Source: Alloprevotella tannerae (lineage in GTDB: Bacteria; Bacteroidota; Bacteroidia; Bacteroidales; Bacteroidaceae). Taken from it: a stretch of 24,591 nucleotides of DNA. Numbering within the stretch: the first letter of the stretch is position 1; each line of letters starts with the position of its first letter. Below, one piece after another: positions 6,679 through 15,282 of this stretch. The notes below the pieces were generated by a model, which was not told where the DNA came from, made no database searches, and saw only the letters and a list, made by a program, of their open reading frames with translations. The stretch lies in assembly GCA_015259125.1 (NCBI GenBank), contig JABZGR010000028.1, forward strand, positions 1-24,591. The letters are read 5' to 3'. The position numbers and the translations under genes were made by a program.

Positions 6679-8670
6679 ATGGCACTCTATTCCATAGATC
6701 AACTGCAACAAAAGAACGAAGAAGACTTGCGAAAAATCGCAGACGAATTGAACACCCCGAACAAAAAGAGCGATGATAAACAGACGCTGATTTACGACAT
6801 ACTTGACGCTCAAGCTGAGCAAACGGCAGAGCAAAAACAAGCTGCCCCTAAACACCGCCAACGCATCCAAAAGAAAGAGGCTGTATATACAGCTAACAGC
6901 GAAGGAGAAACGCAGCGGCTCGAACAAAACTCGAGCACGGCTACAAAACGCCGCCGTGGACGGCCAACGAAAGCAGAGTCGGAAGCTATGAGGCAGTCTG
7001 CGCTCAAAGATGAACAAGTGAAAGCGGAGGAGCAAACAGTGCCGCCGATTCCGACTGCAACTCCGGAAGAACCGACTGTAGAGCAAAAGGAAACGAAAGC
7101 GGAAGAAGTGCCCGATTTTATCAGTGAGCAGCTCTTTAAACAGGCAGATATGGCGGCTTTGGCCGATGCGGTTATAGATCTGGATGAAGTGAAGCAGCAA
7201 TTAGAAGGTAAAAACGATAAGACTAAGGAAGCGGAGGCGCTTCCTATGGCGTCTGAGGCTCCGGCTGCAGGGCCGGCGCAAACTTCGGCTGCGGAAGGCG
7301 CACCACAACTTGAGGGTAAGGGGAATATGATTAAAGTGAACGACCACTTTTATATTACGAAAGACATTCCCGTTATTTACAATGATCCGATATATGACGA
7401 GCAACCGGAAGTAGCTCCCGTACAACGGCCGAAATTTCGCCGTTTCAAAGACGATCCATTGGTTAATGCTGACGCAGAGGCTGCACAGCAGGCGCAAATA
7501 CAAGAGCCGGAACGTCCTAAGCGCACAGCAGCTGCACCGGCACCGGTCTTGGAAGAAGAATTGCTGGATGGACGCGGCGTCTTGGAAGTGATGCCTGACG
7601 GATTTGGCTTCTTGCGTTCTTCAGATTATAATTATCTGACTTCTCCGGACGATATTTACGTTGCTGCAAATCAGATCCGTCAATATGGATTGAAGCAAGG
7701 CGACGTCGTCGAAGGTAAGGTTCGGATTCCGGGTAGCGGAGATAAATTTTTCGCGCTCCATCGTCTCGAACGTATTAACGGCCTTGACCCTGCGGCAGTG
7801 CGTGATCGCGTGGCCTTTGAGCACCTTACGCCGCTTTTTCCTGAAGAGAAGTTTAAGCTTTGCACAGGTCGCCACGACTCGCTCTCGTGTCGTATCGTGG
7901 ATCTCTTTACGCCTATCGGAAAAGGCCAGCGCGCTTTGATCGTTGCACAACCGAAAACGGGTAAGACATGGCTGCTGAAGGATGTGGCTAATGCGATCGC
8001 AAAGAATAATCCGGAGGCTTATATGATGATCTTGTTGATCGATGAACGGCCTGAGGAGGTTACGGATATGGCGCGCACGGTGAATGCGGAAGTTATCGCT
8101 TCAACTTTTGATGAACCTGCACAGCGACACGTGAAGATTGCGAATATCGTGCTTGAAAAGGCAAAGCGTATGGTTGAATGCGGCCACGATGTGGTCATCT
8201 TCTTAGATTCCATTACGCGTTTGGCACGCGCTTATAATACGGTTAGTCCGGCAAGTGGCAAGGTTTTGACGGGTGGCGTTGATGCAAACTCGCTCCAACA
8301 TCCGAAGCGCTTTTTCGGTGCTGCGCGTAATATCGAAGGTGGCGGTTCTCTGACCATTATTGCTACGGCACTTATTGATACGGGTAGCAAGATGGATGAG
8401 GTGATCTTTGAAGAGTTTAAGGGAACGGGCAATATGGAGCTTCAACTTGACCGCAACCTTTCGAACAAGCGCATCTTTCCGAGCGTTAATCTCGTGGCTT
8501 CAAGTACGCGCCGCGATGATCTGTTGCTTAATGAACAGGCGCAGCGCCGTATGTGGATTCTTCGCAAATACATAGCGGATATGAATCCCGTTGAGGCGAT
8601 GCAGGAAGTTTCGAAGCGAATGGAACGGACGCAGGATAACGACGAATTTTTGATTTCAATGAATGGTTGA
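6679..8670 (+). CDS. rho: Transcription termination factor Rho with long N-terminal insertion
   Basis: 663 residues against ~420 in E. coli. Order: N-terminal Rho/SAP-like helical domain (1-45), a long polar low-complexity region rich in Glu, Gln, Ala and Pro (about 46-290) that includes a KRRRGRPTKAESEAM AT-hook-like basic patch near residue 95, the cold-shock-type RNA-binding domain (GRGVLEVMPDGFGFLRS onward, ~295-370), and the hexameric ATPase. Walker A is QPKTGKT near 424-430, Walker B VIFLDSITRLARAYN, and the Q/R-loop region is LTGGVDANSLQHPKRFFGAARN. Rho is an ATP-driven RNA translocase that ends transcription of untranslated RNA. The insertion is a known Bacteroidota feature; in B. thetaiotaomicron it is intrinsically disordered and drives condensate formation. 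The upstream promoter is at 6513-6543; the Uup-like ABC-F gene follows after 275 bases. Confidence 0.97.
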   Translation: MALYSIDQLQQKNEEDLRKIADELNTPNKKSDDKQTLIYDILDAQAEQTAEQKQAAPKHRQRIQKKEAVYTANSEGETQRLEQNSSTATKRRRGRPTKAESEAMRQSALKDEQVKAEEQTVPPIPTATPEEPTVEQKETKAEEVPDFISEQLFKQADMAALADAVIDLDEVKQQLEGKNDKTKEAEALPMASEAPAAGPAQTSAAEGAPQLEGKGNMIKVNDHFYITKDIPVIYNDPIYDEQPEVAPVQRPKFRRFKDDPLVNADAEAAQQAQIQEPERPKRTAAAPAPVLEEELLDGRGVLEVMPDGFGFLRSSDYNYLTSPDDIYVAANQIRQYGLKQGDVVEGKVRIPGSGDKFFALHRLERINGLDPAAVRDRVAFEHLTPLFPEEKFKLCTGRHDSLSCRIVDLFTPIGKGQRALIVAQPKTGKTWLLKDVANAIAKNNPEAYMMILLIDERPEEVTDMARTVNAEVIASTFDEPAQRHVKIANIVLEKAKRMVECGHDVVIFLDSITRLARAYNTVSPASGKVLTGGVDANSLQHPKRFFGAARNIEGGGSLTIIATALIDTGSKMDEVIFEEFKGTGNMELQLDRNLSNKRIFPSVNLVASSTRRDDLLLNEQAQRRMWILRKYIADMNPVEAMQEVSKRMERTQDNDEFLISMNG

Positions 8671-8945
8671 TAAGCAGACGGGCGAAATCAGTCGCCGGAA
8701 TCTGTTTGAGCGCTGTTGCTATTGCGCTTGGGTGCTACAATATTAATATGTGTGAGGGCTGATGTGGGCAAAAATGCGCTCGTCGGTCCTTTCGCTTATT
8801 CGAGAGTGGTACACGGGGCAATTCGGATGGCGGCTTTGCACTTTGGAAGTTGCTCGTGTGGGACACTCTTTTGGATCTTTAGCTTTACGCGATGGGCGTT
8901 TTTCTTTTTGTGGCGCCTTGTTCTATGTTTTAATTCGATATTTTA

Positions 8946-10832
8946 ATGACTACATATCTTGATATTCAACACTTGACAAAGTCTGTCGGCGATCGAATCC
9001 TTTTTGCCGACATCTCTTTCTCTGTTGCTGAAGGACGGCGCTTGGGACTCATTGCCAAGAATGGGACGGGCAAGACTACGCTCCTTAATATCATTGCAGG
9101 CAAGGATGATTACGATAGCGGAAGTGTGATTTTTCATAAAGATTTGCGCATCGGATATCTTTCGCAGTCTCCTAGCTATGCACCGGAGCTTACGGTTTTG
9201 GACGCTTGCTTTGCGGAGGCCGGCGAACTTTCGGCTTTGATTAGCCGATACGAAAGGAGTTTGGCAACACCGGGCAATCCCAATCTACACGAGTTGATGG
9301 ATGAGATGGAGCGGCGTGGGGCTTGGGATTTTGAACTGCGTGCCAAGCAAATCCTTACGAAGCTGAACATCATAGATTATAATCAGCCGGTAGCGCAACT
9401 CTCGGGCGGCCAACTCAAGCGCGTCGCTTTAGCTAACGTGCTTTTGACTGAGGCCGACCTTCTCATTCTTGATGAACCTACAAACCATCTTGACCTGGAG
9501 ATGATTGAATGGCTCGAAGCTTATTTGCGGCGCGAGAGCAAGGCGCTTCTGATGGTGACGCACGATCGTTACTTCCTGGATCGCGTTTGCGATGAAATTG
9601 TCGAGTTGGATGATACTACGCTCTACAGTTACAAAGGTAATTATGCTTATTTCTTGGAGAAACGCGACGAGCGTATAGCTGCGGCTAATGCCAACGTGGC
9701 ACGAGCGCAAAATCTTTATCGGAAAGAATTAGAATGGATGCGTAGGATGCCTTCAGCACGCGCAACGAAGGCGCGCTATCGCAAAGAGGCTTTCTATGAG
9801 TTGGAGCAGCAGGCGCGCCGACGGCAGGAAGAGCAAGCTGCTCGCTTGGAAGTGAAAAGCGGATACATTGGTTCAAAAATATTTGAGGCACAATACGTCT
9901 CAAAGGTCTTTCCCGGGACGTCAGAGAAGCCCGATCCATTGACGATCTTAGACAATTTCTATTACAACTTCTCGCGCTTTGAGAAGATGGGTATAGTCGG
10001 CAATAATGGGACGGGAAAATCTACTTTTATCAAACTCCTTTTAGGTCTCATTAAACCTGATAGTGGACGTTTTGTTGTCGGTGAGACGGTTCGATTTGGC
10101 TATTTCTCTCAAGAAGGGATGGCTTTTGATCAGCAAATGAAGGTCATCGACGCCGTACGTCAATATGCCGAGACCATTGATCTTGGCGGCGGCCGCCGAC
10201 TGACTGCGATGCAATTCCTTACGCATTTTCTCTTTCCGCCCGAACGGCAGCAAGACTATATATATAAGTTATCCGGCGGTGAGCAGCGCCGATTATACTT
10301 ATGTACGGTCTTGATGCGCAATCCTAATTTCTTGATCCTTGATGAGCCAACCAACGATTTAGACATTCAAACCTTGCAGATTTTGGAAGCCTATTTGCAG
10401 GATTTCCGCGGCTGCGTGATTGTCGTGAGCCACGATCGCTACTTTATGGATAAGGTTGTTGATCATTTGCTCGTCTTTAAGGGAGATGGGCGCATCGATG
10501 ACTTTCCCGGCAATTATTCACAATACAGGTCGTGGAGCTTGCTGCAAGAAAAGGAGGCGCCGGCGCATATTTCGGAGAAGCCAAAGGGCGAAAAGCACTT
10601 TGAAGGCGATCAAAAGCGCAAACTTTCTTTTAAGGAGCGTAAGGAAATGGAGGCCCTTGAGAAAGAGATTGGCTTATTAGAAGCCGAAAAAGCTCAATTG
10701 CAAGCAGCGCTTTGTAGCGGTCAACTTTCGGTGGAGGCTTTGACGGAAAAATCCAAGCGCCTGCCACAGTTGGAAGAGGAGCTCGATGAAAAGTCGATGC
10801 GTTGGCTTGAACTTTCAGAAATAGATTCTTGA
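8946..10832 (+). CDS. uup: ABC-F ATPase, Uup-type
   Basis: 628 residues, two ATPase cassettes in one chain and no membrane segments, i.e. ABC-F. Cassette 1: Walker A KNGTGKTT (near 38-45), signature LSGGQ, Walker B LLILDEPTNHLD. Cassette 2: GNNGTGKST (near 350), signature LSGGEQ, FLILDEPTNDLD. Between them is the linker/P-site tRNA-interaction motif region (ELEWMRRMPSARATKARYRK). The C-terminal ~75 residues form a coiled coil (LSFKERKEMEALEKEIGLLE onward), the Uup C-terminal domain. ABC-F proteins act on the ribosome; Uup also influences replication intermediates and transposon excision in E. coli. Assignment to Uup rather than EttA rests on the coiled-coil tail. rarA starts 16 bases downstream, so the two are probably one transcript, possibly with rho. 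Confidence 0.9.
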   Translation: MTTYLDIQHLTKSVGDRILFADISFSVAEGRRLGLIAKNGTGKTTLLNIIAGKDDYDSGSVIFHKDLRIGYLSQSPSYAPELTVLDACFAEAGELSALISRYERSLATPGNPNLHELMDEMERRGAWDFELRAKQILTKLNIIDYNQPVAQLSGGQLKRVALANVLLTEADLLILDEPTNHLDLEMIEWLEAYLRRESKALLMVTHDRYFLDRVCDEIVELDDTTLYSYKGNYAYFLEKRDERIAAANANVARAQNLYRKELEWMRRMPSARATKARYRKEAFYELEQQARRRQEEQAARLEVKSGYIGSKIFEAQYVSKVFPGTSEKPDPLTILDNFYYNFSRFEKMGIVGNNGTGKSTFIKLLLGLIKPDSGRFVVGETVRFGYFSQEGMAFDQQMKVIDAVRQYAETIDLGGGRRLTAMQFLTHFLFPPERQQDYIYKLSGGEQRRLYLCTVLMRNPNFLILDEPTNDLDIQTLQILEAYLQDFRGCVIVVSHDRYFMDKVVDHLLVFKGDGRIDDFPGNYSQYRSWSLLQEKEAPAHISEKPKGEKHFEGDQKRKLSFKERKEMEALEKEIGLLEAEKAQLQAALCSGQLSVEALTEKSKRLPQLEEELDEKSMRWLELSEIDS

Positions 10833-10848
10833 TAAACCATAACGAGCA

Positions 10849-12117
10849 ATGAAACCTTTAGCAGAGCGTTTGCGCCCGACGAACTTAGATGATTATGTAG
10901 GCCAGCAGCATTTGGTTGGTCCCGGGGCCGTCTTGCGTAATATGATTGACGCGGGGCGGATCACGTCCTTCATTCTTTGGGGACCGCCGGGTGTAGGAAA
11001 AACAACATTAGCGCGCATCGTTGCTACACAACTTAAAGCGCCTTTCTACACATTGTCTGCAGTTAATTCGGGTGTGAAGGATGTGCGCGACGTCATTGAA
11101 AAGGCTGCAAAAAATAGATTCTTTTCCGATCAGAGTCCTATTCTTTTTATTGATGAAATTCATCGCTTTTCCAAATCGCAACAAGACAGTTTGCTGGCCG
11201 CCGTGGAAAACGGCACGATTACTTTGATTGGTGCCACAACGGAGAATCCTTCTTTTGAGGTGATTAGGCCTTTGCTTTCGCGCTGTCAGGTGTATGTGCT
11301 GAACAGCCTGACAAAAGATGAATTGCTGCAATTACTCCAACACGCGCTGACCACTGACGAACTATTAAAAGAGCAGCAGATAGAGCTGAAAGAAACTGAT
11401 GCTTTGCTGCGTTATAGCGGCGGCGATGCGCGGAAGTTGCTGAATATCCTCGATTTGGTCACGCAGGCGGCCTCGGAAGGTCCGATTGTTATCGACAATT
11501 CCCTTGTTACGGCTCGCTTGCAGCAGCATCCGGCCCATTACGACAAAGGTGGAGAGATGCATTACGACATTATTTCAGCCTTTATCAAGAGTTTGCGCGG
11601 AAGCGATCCCGATGCTGCACTTTACTGGCTGGCGCGGATGATTGAAGGAGGTGAAGACCCGAAGTTTATAGCTCGTCGTTTAGTGATTAGCGCTGCCGAA
11701 GATATAGGCTTGGCCAATCCTAATGCCCTCCTACTTGCCAATGCCGCTTTTGACGCTGTTGCAAAAATCGGCTGGCCCGAAGCCCGCATCCCCCTTGCTG
11801 AAGCTACCGTCTATTTAGCCAATAGTCCAAAGAGCAATAGTGCATATTTAGCTATCGATGCCGCTTTGCAGCGCGTGCGTGAGACGGGTGATCTGCCCGT
11901 ACCCTTGCACTTGCGAAATGCACCGACAAAGTTGCTCAAAGATTTGGGCTACGCTGATGGCTACTGCTATCCTCATGATTATCCCGACAACTTTGCCGCG
12001 CAGCATTATCTTCCTGATGCGTTGCAGAATGAAGGCTTTTGGCATCCCTGTGACAATCCGGTCGAAGCCAAACAGCGTGAACGGCTCAATCGCCTTTGGG
12101 GTGAGCGTCAGTGGTAA
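10849..12117 (+). CDS. rarA: Replication-associated recombination protein A (RarA/MgsA AAA+ ATPase)
   Basis: 422 residues, usual family length. It starts MKPLAERLRPTNLDDYVGQQ, typical of RarA and clamp-loader relatives. Walker A is GPPGVGKT (45-52), Walker B LFIDEIHRF (~100), sensor 1 GATTENPSFEV (~130-140), with the Arg-finger region RPLLSRC just after. The C-terminal half carries the family block ALYWLARMIEGGEDPKFIARRLVISAAEDIGLANP and the late HLRNAPTKLLKDLGY motif. RarA is a tetrameric ATPase acting at stalled replication forks and gaps with SSB. It follows uup by 16 bases and ends at a terminator shared with the convergent EF-G2 gene. Confidence 0.96.
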   Translation: MKPLAERLRPTNLDDYVGQQHLVGPGAVLRNMIDAGRITSFILWGPPGVGKTTLARIVATQLKAPFYTLSAVNSGVKDVRDVIEKAAKNRFFSDQSPILFIDEIHRFSKSQQDSLLAAVENGTITLIGATTENPSFEVIRPLLSRCQVYVLNSLTKDELLQLLQHALTTDELLKEQQIELKETDALLRYSGGDARKLLNILDLVTQAASEGPIVIDNSLVTARLQQHPAHYDKGGEMHYDIISAFIKSLRGSDPDAALYWLARMIEGGEDPKFIARRLVISAAEDIGLANPNALLLANAAFDAVAKIGWPEARIPLAEATVYLANSPKSNSAYLAIDAALQRVRETGDLPVPLHLRNAPTKLLKDLGYADGYCYPHDYPDNFAAQHYLPDALQNEGFWHPCDNPVEAKQRERLNRLWGERQW

Positions 12118-12174
12118 TGGATTGTGTGTAGTTTAGTACGAGTGTTGTACTCATACCATAAATATAAAAACGAA

Positions 12175-12204
12175 AGGAAGCCAACCTTGAGGGGTTGGCT
12201 TCCT
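12175..12204. terminator. Bidirectional terminator between rarA and the EF-G2 gene
   Basis: GGAAGCCAACC (12176-12186) pairs perfectly with GGTTGGCTTCC (12193-12203), with an outer A-T pair. The plus strand continues TTATTAT; the minus strand continues TTTCGTTTTTAT, the better T-tract, serving the convergent EF-G2-like gene that stops at 12257. Confidence 0.85.
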
Positions 12205-12256
12205 TATTATATATCGCAATGTCCAAGCTATGTGTAGCTTTATCAGACTAAGCGAA

Positions 12257-14413
12257 TTAATTCTCCTCTTGCGCAGCGGCGAACTCTTCGGTGAGCTTCT
12301 TCTGGAGTTCACCCGGCATCAATTCGTAGCTGGCAAATTTCATGATGAAGCCGGCTCTACCTCCCGTCAGCGAACTTAGCGTTGTGGAGTATGTGCTTAG
12401 CTCATTCAAAGGTACTTTTGCCTGCAACTTCTCGTAGCCGTTTTCGCTACTCATTCCGACAATCATACCGCGACGGCCTTGCAAGTCGCTCATTACGTCG
12501 CCCATCTTATCCGCCGGCGTGAATACTTCAACGTCGTAGATCGGTTCGAGCAGTTTGGGGTTCGCATTTTTGAAAGCCATGCTGAAGGCATTGCGTCCTG
12601 CGAGCATAAACGACAATTCGTTAGAGTCGACCGGGTGCATCTTACCATCGTAAACGATGACGCGCACATCACGAGCATAAGAACCCGTCAGCGGTCCTTG
12701 CTCCATACGGCTCATAATACCTTTCAAAATAGCAGGCATGAAGCGTGCATCTATCGCGCCGCCGACAACAGAATTGATAAAGACGAGTTTTCCGCCCCAT
12801 TCGAGAGGAATTTCCTCCTTATTACGCACATTTACGCGAATTTCCTGTCCGTCAAACTTGTAAACCGTAGGATCCGGCATACCATCGCTGTATGGCTCGA
12901 CAATCAAATGCACCTCGCCAAATTGACCTGCACCGCCACTCTGTTTCTTGTGGCGATAGTCAGCTCGGGCTGCTTTCGTGATCGTCTCGCGATAAGGAAT
13001 CTTCGGCTCGATAAATTCGATCGCAATCTTATCATTGTTTTCCAAGCGCCATTTTAGCGTGCGCAAGTGGAACTCACCTTGTCCGTGTACCAAGGTTTGG
13101 CGCAACTCCTTGCTTTGTTCGACCACCCAAGTTGGGTCTTCCTGCCGCATACGCGTCAGTGCCGCCATCATTTTCTCCGTGTCCGCCTCGTTAACGGCCT
13201 TAATTGCCCGCGTATACTTCGGCTCCGGATACTTAATCCAGTTGAAACGATAATCGCAATCTTTATCATTGAGCGTATTACCCGTGCGCACATCTTTCAG
13301 TTTGACCGTACAGCCAATATCTCCGGCTACGAGTTCTTCCACCTTTTCGCGGTTTGCGCCCGACGCCACAAAGAGTTGCGCCATGCGCTCCTTAGAGCCG
13401 CGGTCAGCATTTGAAAGATCATCGCCTTCGCGCACCTTTCCGCTCATCACCTTAAAGTATTGCACCTCTCCGATGTGTGGTTCGATGCCCGTCTTGAAGA
13501 AATAGAGACTTGTAGGCCCATCAGCGTCTACCGGCACTTCTTCGCCGCGCGTACAATGCACGGGAGGCATTTCATCAACAAAGGGAACGACGTTGCCAAG
13601 AAACTCCATCAAGCGGCCAACGCCCATATTCTTTGAAGCACATACGCAAAAGATGGGGAAGATAGAGCGCGTGACCATACCCTTGCGTATACCTTCGCGC
13701 ATCTCGTCCTCCGTCAAATGTTCCTCCTCAAAGAATTTTTCCATCAGGGCCTCATCGTTTTCCGCCGCAGCTTCGACGAGCGCTTTGTGGAGCTCCATTG
13801 CACGTTCCTGCTCCTCAGCAGGAATATCTTCGATCGTAGGTCGTCCGCCTTCCGGCCCCCACGTCAGTTTTTTCATCAAGATCACGTCGATCACCGAGTT
13901 GAAGTCCGGCCCCGTCTTGACGGGATATTGCACAGGAATGGCCTTTGTGCCGTAAATCGTTTGCAGTTGTTCGATGATATTGTTGTAATCACATTTCTCA
14001 TCATCCAGTTGGTTCACGAGGAAGATCACCGGTTTGTTGAGTTTCTCCGTATAACGGAAGTGGTTTTGCGTGCCCACTTCCGGTCCGTATTGACCATTGA
14101 TCAGCAACAAGGCCGTATCCGTCACGTTAAGTGCTGTTAGTGCCGCTCCGACAAAATCGTCTGAACCCGGGCAGTCGATAATGTTCAGCTTCTTTCCGTT
14201 CCATTCTACGTGAAACACGGTTGAGAATACAGAATAGCCATAATCCTGCTCAACGGGAAAATAATCGCTGACCGTATTTTTCATTGTGATGCGACCGCGT
14301 CGCGCAATTTGGCTGCTTTCAAAGAGCAGCGCTTCAGTCAGCGTCGTTTTGCCGGAGCCATCATTGCCCAAGAGCGCAATGTTCTTAATGTTGTGTGTGC
14401 CGTAAACTTTCAT
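12257..14413 (-). CDS. EF-G2-like translation factor with altered GTPase centre
   Basis: 718 residues with the five-domain EF-G layout: G domain 1-~290, domain II to ~390, domains III-V to the end (IV from RETITKAARADYRHKKQSGGAGQFGEV; V with the YDVEVFTPADKMGDVMSDLQGRRG block). It is not the housekeeping EF-G. The P-loop reads GNDGSGKTT (16-24) instead of AHVDAGKTT. The switch II motif reads DCPGSDDF (80-87) instead of DTPGHVDF, so the catalytic His is Ser84. The base-recognition motif is NQLD (134-137) instead of NKMD. This matches the second EF-G of Bacteroides, reported to translocate without GTP hydrolysis and to be induced by carbon starvation through the Cur regulator. It stands alone, with its own promoter at 14486-14516, a ~65-base leader and a terminator at 12175-12204. 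Family sure; starvation role inferred by homology. Confidence 0.92.
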   Translation of the reverse strand: MKVYGTHNIKNIALLGNDGSGKTTLTEALLFESSQIARRGRITMKNTVSDYFPVEQDYGYSVFSTVFHVEWNGKKLNIIDCPGSDDFVGAALTALNVTDTALLLINGQYGPEVGTQNHFRYTEKLNKPVIFLVNQLDDEKCDYNNIIEQLQTIYGTKAIPVQYPVKTGPDFNSVIDVILMKKLTWGPEGGRPTIEDIPAEEQERAMELHKALVEAAAENDEALMEKFFEEEHLTEDEMREGIRKGMVTRSIFPIFCVCASKNMGVGRLMEFLGNVVPFVDEMPPVHCTRGEEVPVDADGPTSLYFFKTGIEPHIGEVQYFKVMSGKVREGDDLSNADRGSKERMAQLFVASGANREKVEELVAGDIGCTVKLKDVRTGNTLNDKDCDYRFNWIKYPEPKYTRAIKAVNEADTEKMMAALTRMRQEDPTWVVEQSKELRQTLVHGQGEFHLRTLKWRLENNDKIAIEFIEPKIPYRETITKAARADYRHKKQSGGAGQFGEVHLIVEPYSDGMPDPTVYKFDGQEIRVNVRNKEEIPLEWGGKLVFINSVVGGAIDARFMPAILKGIMSRMEQGPLTGSYARDVRVIVYDGKMHPVDSNELSFMLAGRNAFSMAFKNANPKLLEPIYDVEVFTPADKMGDVMSDLQGRRGMIVGMSSENGYEKLQAKVPLNELSTYSTTLSSLTGGRAGFIMKFASYELMPGELQKKLTEEFAAAQEEN

Positions 14414-14485
14414 GTATTAATCGGGTTTGTTATTTGTTAATGTGATTAATATGTTTTCGTGACGCTCTTACAAGCGTTCGAGGCG

Positions 14486-14516
14486 CAAAGTACAAATTAG
14501 TTTTGTAAACGACAAA
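14486..14516 (-). promoter_or_regulatory. Promoter of the EF-G2-like gene
   Basis: On the minus strand TTTG (14516-14513), a 20-base spacer, then TACTTTG (14492-14486), one base shorter than TAnnTTTG. The predicted leader is ~65 bases and starts with a small hairpin (ACGCT/AGCGT around 14462-14477). Confidence 0.55.
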
Positions 14517-14846
14517 CAAATAGTGCGATATTTTACTTGTTTCATTCCACTTTTCTGCGTTGCCAAGATCTTGCGCCCCGTTTCGGTCTCCCCTTGTTGG
14601 TAGACGGAGGCAGTCTTGGCTGTCTTTGTGATGCTTTATGTCGAAAAAAAAGGCGAAAAGGACTGTAATCTGCCCGCGTTGTGTCGTTGCCGGACGCGTA
14701 CTTATTGTCTTTTTGTCGATGAAGGCTTTTTGCCCCTTCCCGACGACTTATTATCGCTCCTGTCGGTTTAAGTTCCCATCCCTCTTTGATCGATATTTGT
14801 GAAACTTCCACGGGCATATGCTTTGCTTTGTTCCGACTGTTTCATC

Positions 14847-14926
14847 GTTTGCTGCCGCCAAACCATTGTTTGCTCCCACCAAACCATCGTTTGCTGCCGG
14901 CAAACTATCGTTTGTTCCCACCAAAC
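14847..14926 (+). repeat. 21-bp tandem repeat cluster B (4 copies, last incomplete)
   Basis: Units start at 14847, 14868, 14889 and 14910, each GTTTG + 7 bases + CAAAC + CATC-like tetramer (CATT, CATC, TATC; the last unit runs into an A-tract). The 7-mers are CTGCCGC, CTCCCAC, CTGCCGG, TTCCCAC. Unit, period and orientation are the same as cluster A about 10.8 kb away; GTTTG and CAAAC stay conserved while the middle varies. Confidence 0.93.
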
Positions 14927-15282
14927 AAAAAAAACTTTGTCGGGCGCGAGACAATTATTTGTCTTCCGGCGTAAAAGATCAGCTATGCGGCATACGATTC
15001 CCTTATCTCGCCGCTCACGCTTCCTTACGCCTTTGATCGATCTAAGGCATCGCGAACGGCAAAAGGGTGGGGGAGGAGCAAAAGGCCTGCATTTGTTGCC
15101 TCATTGGCAAGCGGACTATAATAATGAATAGACATAGAAGACTACCGCTAAGTCGAGCGCGAGTCCGGAAATGGATTATAGCTTGCGAAATCTTCATTTT
15201 CTTCAAAATAAACCGACCTTGTAGGCCTGCTTGGCACTCTCTTTGCTTACTGAGATGGACAATAACAATAAACAGATAAAAC

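Larger units (their letters stand above)
14414..15282. other. 870-base intergenic stretch without a convincing gene
   Basis: It contains the EF-G2 promoter at its left end and 21-bp repeat cluster B at 14847-14926. Remaining frames are short, basic and without family signals. Near the repeat it shares short stretches with the cluster A region: GGCGAAAAGG upstream of both (3952 and 14652) and GTCGGGCG shortly after both. No clear TAnnTTTG element was found ahead of htpG; TCTCTTTG at 15237-15244 is one mismatch away. Confidence 0.65.

Noticed and set aside
12479..13057. 192-codon plus-strand frame inside the EF-G2-like gene
   Set aside because: Antisense shadow of a clear translation-factor sequence; no domain of its own.
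14542..14817. 91-codon minus-strand frame in the long intergenic stretch
   Set aside because: Basic, irregular composition without domains or promoter; composition looks like random frame reading.
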